From Torreya grandis (lineage: Eukaryota; Streptophyta; Pinopsida; Cupressales; Taxaceae), in NCBI GenBank assembly GCA_037957365.1, contig JARHVA010003528.1:861001-925000 (forward strand): a stretch of DNA of 64,000 bases, read 5' to 3'. Positions 23,060 to 32,577 of the stretch are shown here, piece by piece (position 1 is the stretch's first letter; each line of letters starts with the position of its first letter). The notes below the pieces were generated by a model. The model was not told the DNA's origin. It worked only from the letters and a program-made list of their open reading frames with translations, and did not search any database. Made by a program: the position numbers and the translations under genes.

Positions 23060-23860
23060 TCATTTTGCTATGACATGGGTGAGGACACATGGTGGCATCT
23101 ACAACTTTGAAATAAGCTTCTGGGAGTAGGCATTGAGACTTGTTAGAGGCTAGAGGCATGGATACAGACACATGGTAGTTTCCACTGCACTGGGATGGGA
23201 CATGTGGCACGTTCCACTCTATAAAGCTTCATTTGAAACTATGTCTTGGCATGTGACACTTGGTAGCTTCCACTACACTTTTGAAGCATGACCCTTCCTA
23301 AAGTGAACTTGCCCTTCGAGATCTCGAATAGGTTCTAATTTATGTGTCAAGTGTCCCTCTGCAACGGTCTCTATCCTTTTGGATCCTCCAGGTGGCCTTC
23401 AAGATTTTTATCTTCAGCAGGCCTGTTGTTCCATGTATTTCCTTTGGACAAATTATCTGAAGGAATTCCTTCATTTTCTTTAGATGAAAATTTTGAAGAA
23501 ATTCCTTCAGATAATTTGTTTGAAGAAATTCCATTCTTTGGCTCTATGCCTCCCACAAGGGCATCCCTCTTTGACACATGGTAGTATCCATCACTTCTTG
23601 CCAAAGACACATGGAGTCTTCCACTGCATCGTACTGAAACCCTCTGCCATCGACACCTAGTACTTTTCATTATTAGGGCTTTTATAGCATCATAGAAACA
23701 CTTGGGGCTCACTCAAGTTCTTTTAGATGATGACACTTGTTGGACTCCATCAATCTCTACATGGGACACATGGCATCATCTACCAATTCTTAGAAACAAA
23801 GTGTAATGGGGCCTGGCTGATGACACTTGGCAGCATCCACCTGACTCTTTCTTTTGCGTG
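23060..23860. repeat. Array of G-box-like GACACATGGCAGC motifs in U3
   Basis: Degenerate copies of GACACRTGGYAGC recur about ten times, for example near 23078, 23167, 23205, 23251, 23571, 23607, 23728, 23764 and 23820, often followed by TCCACT. Between them is a perfect 16 bp palindrome TGAAGGAATTCCTTCA at 23458-23473. Confidence 0.7.
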
Positions 23861-23879
23861 TGCTTCTTTTCTTAATTGA

Positions 23880-24345
23880 GGCAGCCTTTGAACCTTTAAA
23901 CCCATGAACTCAATGAACTTATGAAGTGGTTTAAGGTTTAACAGTTCAGTCAGTTCATTCCTTTGAGTCACTTTGGCATCTTTAAACCAAGTGCATTAAA
24001 CTATTTGGGGCTTGAACCCGTTAAATAGTTGAACCAAAATGGTTCAAGGTTCAATGGTTCACGCCTTTAAAACTTGTTAGATGCTCAGAGTTGTAGAACT
24101 TTGAAACAATTAAACTTTGAACCTCTGTCAAAGTGCTTAGCTCTTGTTGACAATGTTGAACCTTTAAACCCATTGAACCCATTGACTTGAAATGGTTCAA
24201 GGTTCAATGGTTCAATACTTGCCGATGGACTCTTTTTTGATTGAAACAAGGCACTGACCCAAACCTGAAGATGACCAAGTATTGGAAACTAGTTCTTTTG
24301 ATTGAACTCACTTGTAGAAGCCTTTGAACCTATTGAACCTGCTAT
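23880..24345. repeat. GGTTCAA/TTGAACC heptamer array, element B left LTR
   Basis: Same type of array as in element A, including the long string ending GGTTCAAGGTTCAATGGTTC near 24035 and again near 24194. Confidence 0.78.
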
Positions 24346-24488
24346 TCCCCTTACTAAAAAGCTTTAAAAATGAGGAATTTGAAAGCTTAGAACAAATTTC
24401 AAAAAGTGAAGGGACAATTTTGGTCTTGCAGGGCCCAAAATAGTTCATATGTTGTCCCAAAAATGAGTGATATTTTTGGGGAACAATA

Positions 24489-24989
24489 GTTGGCTCTAGT
24501 TGGGGAACTTCCCTTAGTTAAAATTTTGAAACAACTGAGGGGAGTAAAAACTAGAATCTCCAATGCCTTGAAGTATGCCATTGGGCTATGGAGTCATGCT
24601 ACCCAAAAAGAAAGGCTCCAAAAGAAACAAATGAACAATGCAAAATAGAAACAAAAACTATACAAATATACATTTTTATAGGTGAACTTATCTGATACTT
24701 CAAGAATTGAAGTACTTTAGATGCTACTCATTATGGGAAAAAGAAAAGGGGATGCCATCCTGATAAACTAGTAGGAAACCATTTTGTCTCCGAAAATGGT
24801 GACAGGCGAATGGAACTCTCCACCAAGAAACCAATTTTCTACATCTTATTCTTGGCTCTTTCTTCTTCTTGCCCCATGGTAGGACTTGGTCTTTAATTTG
24901 AAAACCAAAACTCCCTACTCTCTTGGTAAAGAGTTCCTTTTGCTAACTTTGGAGTACAGCAGTATGGTCCACCACCATAGCTTGTTGTT
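24489..24989. other. Element B internal region, non-coding 3-prime part
   Basis: Homologous to 7532-7899 plus the weak coding end of element A. No domain visible. Confidence 0.5.
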
Positions 24990-25500
24990 CTACTAGTTTA
25001 GTCTAGCACATGTTTTGATTATTAGCCTCAAACTCTTGACAAACCATCAGCTCAACATCTCTTTTGGTGTGAAGGAGTTTGATCTCTTCATCTTAATTAG
25101 TTTTCAATTTGAGCAATAGATATCCACATCCAACTATGGAAGAATTGTTGTCATCAGATTCCAGGATCCAAGCATCATCAGAAGCTGATCTTCTATCATA
25201 TTTCTCTTTAATGGAGATGGAAGATCCTTCTTCATTTGTATTTCACCCTACTAATTCTTTTAATGCCTTATTTGGATCAAATCTTGGATTGCTAGCTATA
25301 GGAGTTTCATCAGCTAAGACATGAGCATCCTCTGTGATCAAGAAGTAATTACCCCTGCCTGATGGCTCATATAGATTTTGAGCTGCAGGGGCCAATGTTT
25401 GGGTGACCATAAATTTTGCCTCAAATAGGTCCATACTGAGTTCTCCACCAATGTTTAATTTCTTAGGATAGGCTTGTAGGGATTTAAACTTAGTCATTTA
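24990..25500 (-). pseudogene. Element B: RNase H-like remnant and preceding segment
   Basis: The minus strand gives an open frame ending SNPRFDPNKALKELVG, then a stop, then NTNEEGSSISIKEK and SASDDAWILESDDNNSSIVG. It runs straight into GYLLLKLKTN and, after a stop, DEEIKLLHTK. Compared with element A, the block holding the second half of the first strand pair and the TNN motif is missing (about 30 residues). The first Asp motif is DD rather than DG. Even without stops this copy would lack key residues. Confidence 0.65.
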
Positions 25501-26835
25501 AATTTTGGATTTCTTGACATGATTAATCATGTCAAATGACTGAGATAGACTTGGAAGAGAGGATGGGAGTTCATCCTTTTGGTTTTTGGGAGGGGGAGGA
25601 CTAATCTCTAAAGTTGAAGTACAAGGTGCAGAGATGTTTGATGCACTTACTTTTTTAGCAACCACTGGGTCCTTTGGCTAGAAAGGTAGAGTGGTTCCAT
25701 GCTTAACAATTGAGGTTTTTGGTTGAGGTCACTCCTCTATCTTCTCTTTATCAGTATGTTGGGCTGACTAATTCTTAGACAGGGTGAATATTACATATGA
25801 TCCTTCGACTGCTTCACCTTCACTTCTGGGTTCATCCTAGTATTTTAGGAAACTAATGTGGGAGTCACTAGCTGATTCTTCTTGATCCTCCATGAAGAGA
25901 TCAACATCATTTTCTTTCTCAAACTCAAGTTGGAAAGAGAAAGCATGTTTTGTTTCTAGATATCCAACTGATGAGTTGGTTAGAGGTGCTTCAAGGACAA
26001 GGTTCCTATATGGGGGAAGAAGATGATTTAACTACCCTTAATTCTTAGTAGCATTGCCTTGATATGGCTAATTCTGAAATGCCCTCCTTGGCATATCCTA
26101 ATTAGGAAGAGCAAATATACTTAGGGCCATTTGCCTTTTCAAGGCTAGCAGTTCATTTGCTAGCTTTTACACCATTGGGTTAGTGGTGGATGTGGGTGAG
26201 TATTTAGAAGATGAAGAGGGTTTTCCTCTGTTAAGATCTCTCCTTATTTTTCCTACCAAGATAAGGTCATCTTCTAGCTTAGTAGCCAAGTCTTGAGTAG
26301 TAACAGGGTCTATGTGTCTAGCCCATCTCAGCAAGAAACTCATTTTAGGTAGCTATGAGTTGATGAAGAAGCATTTGAGGTTTTGAGGTGTTAGTTGGGT
26401 GACCATGGGAATCTTGTAGTTAGCTTGTCAAACTTAGTAATGAAGTCCTTCATAGGCTCATGGGGCTCCATCTTCATCTATGTGAGTTGGGCTAGTAAGG
26501 CATGTGCATCATCTATGGGCTTAAACCTGGCTTTGAACTTGGCTTTGAGTGTATCCCAATCAGTCATTAATCCAACTTGCAAATGGTAGAACTAGTCTAT
26601 AACAACACCTTGTAGTGTCTCCACAAAAATCCTGACCACCACATCTTCAAATTCCACCCCTATAACACCATAGGCTATGCTAAAGGCTGCAATGTGTTCA
26701 TCAAGGTAAACTATCCCATCACTAAAGAATTTGGGGAAATTCTTTATTGAACTACGTGGGAGTTCATGCAAAGGTGGAGTCAAGTTGAGTGGGCCAAAAG
26801 AGTTACCCCAAGGGCCTCAAAATGCCATGATTTAA
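25501..26835 (-). pseudogene. Element B: gag (broken)
   Basis: The minus strand shows GPWGNSFGPLNLTPPLHELP near 26815-26756, then SIKNFPKFFSDGIVYLDEH and DVVVRIFVETLQGV, the same gag start as in element A. The downstream helix ending near 26130 matches as well. Most of the frame is broken by stops. Confidence 0.78.
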
Positions 26836-27061
26836 TTAATAAAAATAGAGATAACAAATCTAGATGGAGTGGCCAAATTGTAGAACAAAAATAGAAAAGG
26901 ATTGGCTCAGCTTCAGCTTGAGGCTTGAGGCTTCAAACTACGCACTCTTTTCCAACAACTCTGGTTTTGTAGACCAGATAAAATAACAAAGGTGGAGGAA
27001 GATGGTAAGGCTATAATGAATAATGGGTAGGACACGTAATGAACTCACCAAAATATGTAAT

Positions 27062-27539
27062 GGATAAGGGTATAATGATAATGGGTAAGACACAGGTGAT
27101 GTTTCAATCTAAAACTTGAGGTTCCAAATTGCATAAAATTACTGTGTCCTTAGTGGAGTCACCAAAAACTATTGCACGAGGCTAGGGAGGAAAAATTAAC
27201 AATGGGAAAGCACTGGCATAGTTCATTCTTCCATATTAGAATGCATGGATAAGGTTATAATGATAATGGGTAAGACACAGGTGATGTTTCAATCTAAAAC
27301 TTAAGGTTCTAAATTGCACAAAATTACTATGTCCCTAGTGGAGTTGCCAAAAACTATTGTGCGAGGCTGGGGAGGAAAAATTAACAATGGGAAAGCACTA
27401 GAGTAGTTCATTCTTCCATAGTGGAATGAATGGATAAGGTTATAATGATAATGGGTAAGACATAGGTGATGTTTCAATTTGAAACTTGACATTCTAAATT
27501 TCACAAAATTATTGTGTCCCTAATGGAGTTGCCAAAAAT
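27062..27539 (-). repeat. 185 bp tandem repeat carrying the primer binding site
   Basis: The string GGATAAGG followed by TATAATGATAATGGGTAAG starts at 27062, 27247 and 27432, an exact 185 bp period, giving about 2.6 units. Each unit contains a primer-site-like sequence next to CAAAAACTATTG. An older partial copy starts near 27010. Confidence 0.88.
27517..27534 (-). other. Element B primer binding site (LTR-proximal copy)
   Basis: The minus strand TGGCAACTCCATTAGGGA starts 5 nt from the LTR. Two further copies occur at 27332-27349 (TGGCAACTCCACTAGGGA) and 27147-27164 (TGGTGACTCCACTAAGGA). Confidence 0.78.
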
Positions 27540-27689
27540 TATTGGGTGAATATTTTATCAGCCAACTAACTGGTAACCAAAATAGTTCCTATCACCATAG
27601 CATAGGAATATTGGTCATCTAATGTTTCAGGTTTACCACATCTAAAGGGGACAAATCTCTCCTCTCATCAAGGGGAGGTTCCCTATTAA

Positions 27690-27720
27690 ATATGCGGAGG
27701 CTATATACTATATATATAAG
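27690..27720 (-). promoter_or_regulatory. Likely LTR promoter TATA region, element B
   Basis: The minus strand CTTATATATATAGTATATAG is identical to that of element A and lies about 165 bp from the inner LTR end. Confidence 0.55.
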
Positions 27721-28929
27721 CAGAAAGTAAGACACAGGGGTGGAATGAACCATCCATCTCTCTTTTTTTAGAGATAATGCTAACAAACATAGGAGAAATC
27801 CTAAGTGATTAGTGAAGGCACTTTTCTTCTTTTAGAATTAACATTTAGCCAAGAGCCAGATCCCTTCCTGGATAGTAGAAATCCTGGTGAAGCAATAAAA
27901 GGCACTTTTCTTCTTTCAAAAGTGCTTGTTCTTACAAATAGCAGGACTCTTTTTGGTAACAAGTGACTGGTAATTAGGTCCAAAATAACCAACAATCTAA
28001 GATGTAGCTCAAATTCTCCACCTTGACTACCCTAGAGTATAGCACAAAGGATAATGGCGCCACAAAGTTGTCCCAAAATCCTCAACACAAAAAGAAAGGA
28101 AAAACACACACTGAAAACAATTGTGAAAGCACAAACTCTTCTCATAGTTGTTTTCAGGACACCTCCATTTTTTACCTTCACTAATTCTTCTTTTTAAATC
28201 AAATAAACAAGAATGATTCTAGAAAATAGACATAAGAGCAATCTCCTAAAGTAGCACAAGCTATCACAACACAAAGTCTGCAAGTAACTTGCTTTCTCAT
28301 TCAATCAAAGAAATATGAACTACAATCTAAGCTCAAATTCTCAGTAATGCCTTTCAATTTGGGTAGAATTTCACTTTTGGTAACGAGAAGATCTCCCTTG
28401 TAATAATGAAAGAGTTTACATTATATAGAGGCTAGGAAAGACTTCGCACTTTGTCCCATGGAGTGACCAATGCTACACAATCAATGCCTTAGCTGCATTT
28501 TTTATTCTGTCAGGAAGGGCCACGATAGAGTAGGGAAGCTACCTTAACTGTGGTGTGTTGGTTCATCTTCCTTGTCTTCTCTTGAGTTTGAATCACTCAT
28601 TCCATAACCTACTAGCTGTGTAAATGTCTATTTTGCCTTTAATTCAAAGGGGACAAATAGGTTGCATTTTCAATGTTTGCAGGCCCTAAATATCTACCTA
28701 GAAAATTGCTTCACCTACTGGAATTAACTCCCATTGAGTTTCCCTATTTGACTCTTCCTTCTCTTGGTCCCATCCTTAGGGTCTTTGAATGCATTGAGTC
28801 CATGCTCTAAGCCTACAAGGATCAATCAGATGCTTCACTATAGCAATTTTGACATCCATGGGTCTTTCTTCCTTTGAAGGTTAATGACTAGCCATTCACC
28901 CCAATTTTGATGTTTACGAGCCTATCATT

Positions 28930-29720
28930 TTGCTATGATGTAGGTGAGGACACATGGCAGCATATGTGGCTTTGAAATAAGCTTCTGAGAATAGGCCTTG
29001 AGACTTGTTAGAGGCTAGAGGCATGGATGTAGACACATGGTAGTTTCCTCTGCACTGGGATAGGACACGTGGCACATTTTGGTTTATGAAGCTTCATTTG
29101 AAACTATGTCTTGGTGCATGACACTTGGCAGCTTCTGCTAGACTTTTGAGGCTCGACCCTTCCTGAAGGGAACTTGCCCTTTGGGATCTTGAATAGGGTC
29201 CATTTTAAGTGTCAAGTGTCCCTTCGCAAGGGTCTATGTCCTTTTAGATCCTCCCAGTGGCCTTTGGGATTTTCATCTTCAATGGGCCTATTGTTTCATG
29301 TATTTCCTTCAAAAAAAATTTCTGAAGGAATTCCTTCATTTTCTTCAAACAAAAAGTCTGAAGAAATTCCTTTGAATAATTTGTCTAAAGAAATTCCTTT
29401 TTTTGGCTCTATGCCTCCTATAAGGGCATCCCTCTTTGACACATGGAAGTATCCATCACTTCTTACCAAGGACACATGGATTATTCCACTACATCGTGTT
29501 GAAACCCTCCACTGTTGACACCTAGCACTTTCTGCTATCAGGCATTTGTAGCATCATAAAATGCTTGGGGCTCACTTAGGTTCTTTTAGATGATGACACT
29601 TGTCAGCCTCCACCAATATTTTCTCAAGACACGTGGCATCATCCACTAATTCTCAGAAATAAAGTGTAATGGGGACCAGCTAATGATACTTGGCAGCATC
29701 TGCCTGACTCTTTCTTTTAG
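28930..29720. repeat. G-box array in element B right LTR
   Basis: Counterpart of 23060-23860. Two copies are exact plant G-box/ABRE-type sites: GACACGTGGCAC at 29064-29075 and GACACGTGGCATC at 29628-29640. The others are CACATG or CACTTG variants. The 16 bp palindrome TGAAGGAATTCCTTCA is at 29323-29338. Confidence 0.75.
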
Positions 29721-29739
29721 GCATGCTTTTCTTAACTGA

Positions 29740-30195
29740 GGTGGCCTTTGAACCTTTGAACCTGTGAAATCGATGAACTTATGAAGTGGTTCAAGGTTCA
29801 ATGGTTCAATCAGTTAGTTCCTTTGAGTCACTTTGGCATCTTTGAACCAAGTGCATTTAACCATTTGGGGCTTGAACCCGTTGAACCATTGAACCAAAAT
29901 GGTTCAAGGTTCAATGGTTCAAGCCTTTGAAACTCGTTAGATGCTTGGAGTTTTAGAACTTTGAAATTATTTAACTTTGAACCTCTATCAAAGCACTTAG
30001 CTCTCATTGATGACGTTAAAGCTTTGAACCCATTGAACCAAAATGGTTCAAGGTTCAATGGTTTAATGCTTGCTGATGGACTCTTTTTTCGATTGAAACA
30101 AGGCACTGACCCAAACTTGAAGATGACCAAGTGTTGGAAAATGGTTCTTTTGATTGAACTCTCTTACAAAATCCTTTGAACTTATTGAACTTTCT
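29740..30195. repeat. GGTTCAA/TTGAACC heptamer array, element B right LTR
   Basis: Dense copies, including CATTGAACCAAAATGGTTCA near 29886 and again near 30031. Confidence 0.8.
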
Positions 30196-30340
30196 ATTCC
30201 ACTTACTGAATTTTTTTAAAAAAGAGGAATTTGAAAGCTTAGAACAAGTTTTGAAAAGGGAAGAGATAATTTTGATCTTTCTAGGCCCAAAATAGTTCAT
30301 ATGTTGTCCCAAAAATGAGTGATATTTTTGGGGGACAATA

Positions 30341-31556
30341 GCATCCATCTAAACCTCCATGAAAGGGCTAATCCTTATGTTAATACTTACAATATCTTTG
30401 GCATGAAAAGTATCTTCCAAATCCTTGCATGGGTTGGTGAAAGTTTTCTATGACAAGGTATATCTAAAATGGAGTAATAAACCTCCCATAAACCATTGGG
30501 CATATTGAGCAACATTAATCTCAAAAGAGAGTTTAGAGAGAAGCATGTTGAAATGTCCATCATATGCATGCATACTCTAAGTGATTTATTAATTGATATC
30601 CTTCAAGGTATCTTTACTTTTTTTCTCAAACTCTAGGATATCAAATTTTTGGAATGCTACCTTAAGCTGATCATATACACCATAGATTGTTGAGGATCAT
30701 ACTTTTTGTACCACTTATGTGTAGAGTCCAGAATGGTGGTTTCAAAATAGGTTGATTTTAATTCAAAATAGGTTATGTAATACACTCACTAAATAAGTTC
30801 ATGCTTTTGAACATCTCTATGACATTCTACACAACTCAATACTTTAACAAGTGAAGTGTCATCTCATAGTATACATTGGGAAACTAAGGTACTTGTAATG
30901 GTGGTTGTTTAGAAACATTTATGGTCCCTCCTATACCTTGGGGGGATGTCCACCACTACCCTCCTATTCCTCCTCTAATTCCTCTATCTAAACCATCACC
31001 GATTTCACCTTCAACAACTTTGTAGTAAAAAAATCACCTGAGATGTTGGGTATTGAGGTAGGCTAAATAACTATAGTCAGGCCATTATTTTTCCCATTAG
31101 TTATGTTGACTCTACCAAACATTCCAAATTAGGACATATAATTATTACAAAAGGAAAAAAAAGCTAAATCTACTATCTAAATCTTATTTTACAAGTGTCC
31201 CTCTCATTGGTTCAATTTTTGGCTCTACACTATCTATATCCTAGTTGCATACAAATATATCAACTAAATCAAAAGCATGATCTCACATTGTGGGTATGGA
31301 ACTAGGCCTATCCAACTTGAGTTCTTCAATCACCACTTCCTAACTTTTTTTCCCACATATACTTGAGTTGGCATAGGGTGTGGTCATATGGTTGGGGAGT
31401 CCTCCTTATGCTCTTCATCTTCCTTATGGACCCTTATAATACTTCTTGATTCCTCCCATCCCCTTCCTAGATCACTTACACTCATAATCCTTCATCGAGA
31501 TTCATCATACTTGCACTTCCACAATTCTTTTTGACTACCCATGTGGCTTAAAAGCA
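30341..31556 (-). pseudogene. Element H: gag N-terminal part (broken)
   Basis: The minus strand carries gypsy gag-like pieces: ELKSTYFETTILDSTHKWYK near 30760-30700, in the place of the usual hydrophobic-W-Y segment. FNMLLSKLSFEINVAQYAQW and FMGGLLLHFRYTL follow near 30560-30440. Many stops. It continues at 21656 past element B; its 5-prime side is cut by element E. The match to gag is weaker than for the pol parts. Confidence 0.6.
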
Positions 31557-32561
31557 TGTTCTCCCTTGATCAAGCATCCTTGTCTTTGTCAACAATGGTG
31601 TAAAACTCCTCCAATGTCTCAAGAACACTCCATAAAACCTAGGATAATGATTAAAAATCACTAAAATATCCTATCAATGAAGCTTACAAATAAAATAAAT
31701 GATCAAATACAAAGGATTTTGGAAAAAAATTAACATTATAACTTTGTAATATTCGAGATTTTTTATTCATTTCATTTGCCTTTCTATTTATATATTTTTG
31801 AGATTGGTCAAGATCAACCATGACCATCCATCTCAAGATTGAGATGTGTGACCATGGATAATCCTAATATTTGGAATTAAATCCATAAATTTCTTCAAGA
31901 TAAATAATCATTAAATAGGTATGGGAGGCATTAACTAGGCATGGGTGACACATAATCCTGATATTTGTGGCATTTATGGCCTAGGGATGTCTTCCCAAGA
32001 AATGATGTCACTTGATGATGTAGTTAATAGGAATCAATTTTCAAAATAAATATTCAAAAACTCTCATGGAAAATCCACTTAATCTCTTGATTTGGATTAA
32101 TTAGCCTTCAATAAGGTTAATCAACATTTGTGCAATTATTTGAAAATTAGCCCTCAATTAATCAAAATGGTCAGAAAGTCATATTACTAGGTTGTAATTT
32201 GACTAGATAGGAAATAGAAGGTGATATTATATGCATTGGATATATATTCCTATTTAGGATGTTTCTAAAACCAAATAATAAAGATACATGATGTGCACCA
32301 ATGAATTAGAAGAAAAGAGTAATCCAGAGCACTAAATGGCAAAATTGTCATTTTGGCTCGAAATGATCTGATCAAAGTTAGCTAGACCATAAAATGCATT
32401 GCCCTATGTAGGGATACTTTAACTTAAATTGGCACTTGTAAGTGAAATTTTTAAACCATTTAGGGAATTTTATGGATTTTGACCTAAAATGTGCATTTGA
32501 GTACAATTTGAGTAAGATTGATAGTTTCAATTTAAATGGTGTTAGTAATCAGATGTCTATA
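31557..32561 (-). repeat. Element E 3-prime LTR (left copy)
   Basis: Pairs with 45978-46973. Shared strings include CTCAAGAACACTCCATAAAA and CCATCCATCTCAAGATTGAG. It ends GATGTCTATA, a decayed TCTACA. Confidence 0.85.
31783..31857 (-). promoter_or_regulatory. LTR palindrome and TATA box (element E, left LTR)
   Basis: On the minus strand the imperfect palindrome (CCATGGTCACACATCTC, loop, GAGATGGATGGTCATGG) at 31857-31818 is followed after about 20 nt by AAAAATATATAAATAGA. This is the same arrangement as in three other LTRs of the window. Confidence 0.6.
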
Positions 32562-32577
32562 TTTTGCCCCTATTTGA
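32562..32577 (-). other. Element E polypurine tract
   Basis: The minus strand AAATAGGGGCAAAA directly abuts the LTR start TATAGACATC (decayed TGTAGACATC). Element F has a decayed version at the same place. Confidence 0.65.

Larger units (their letters stand above)
21657..24488 (-). repeat. Element B 3-prime LTR (left copy)
   Basis: Pairs with 27540-30340, very similar along its length. It shares ends, TATA region, paired ACTTCT/AGAAGT repeats and heptamer array with element A LTRs. The section about 23005-23870 has no counterpart in A. Confidence 0.87.
21657..30340 (-). mobile_element. Element B: second gag plus RNase H LTR retrotransposon
   Basis: 8684 bp with LTRs 21657-24488 and 27540-30340 and internal region 24489-27539. 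Termini match element A (TGTTGGGTG; GGACAATA). Internal order matches A: primer site, gag, unassigned stretch, RNase H-like remnant, and again no protease, RT or integrase. It differs from A in three ways. Its LTRs carry about 850 bp extra with a G-box array. Its primer region is tandemly triplicated. Its RNase H-like part has lost about 30 residues. Inserted in the gag region of element H. Confidence 0.88.
27540..30340 (-). repeat. Element B 5-prime LTR (right copy)
   Basis: Begins (plus strand) TATTGGGTGAATATTTT, with the terminal TG decayed to TA, and ends GGGGGACAATA. It keeps more of the original CpG sites than the left copy, including two intact CACGTG boxes. Confidence 0.87.

Noticed and set aside
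22624..23712. Several open frames of 60-113 residues in the element B LTR
   Set aside because: They lie in the U3 region, reflect the repeated EEIPS/KEFLQ-type motifs and are not kept in the partner LTR frame.
31537..31556. A target duplication for element E
   Set aside because: Bases left of the LTR (AAGCA or ACCCA, depending on the border) do not match AAACC on the right well enough.
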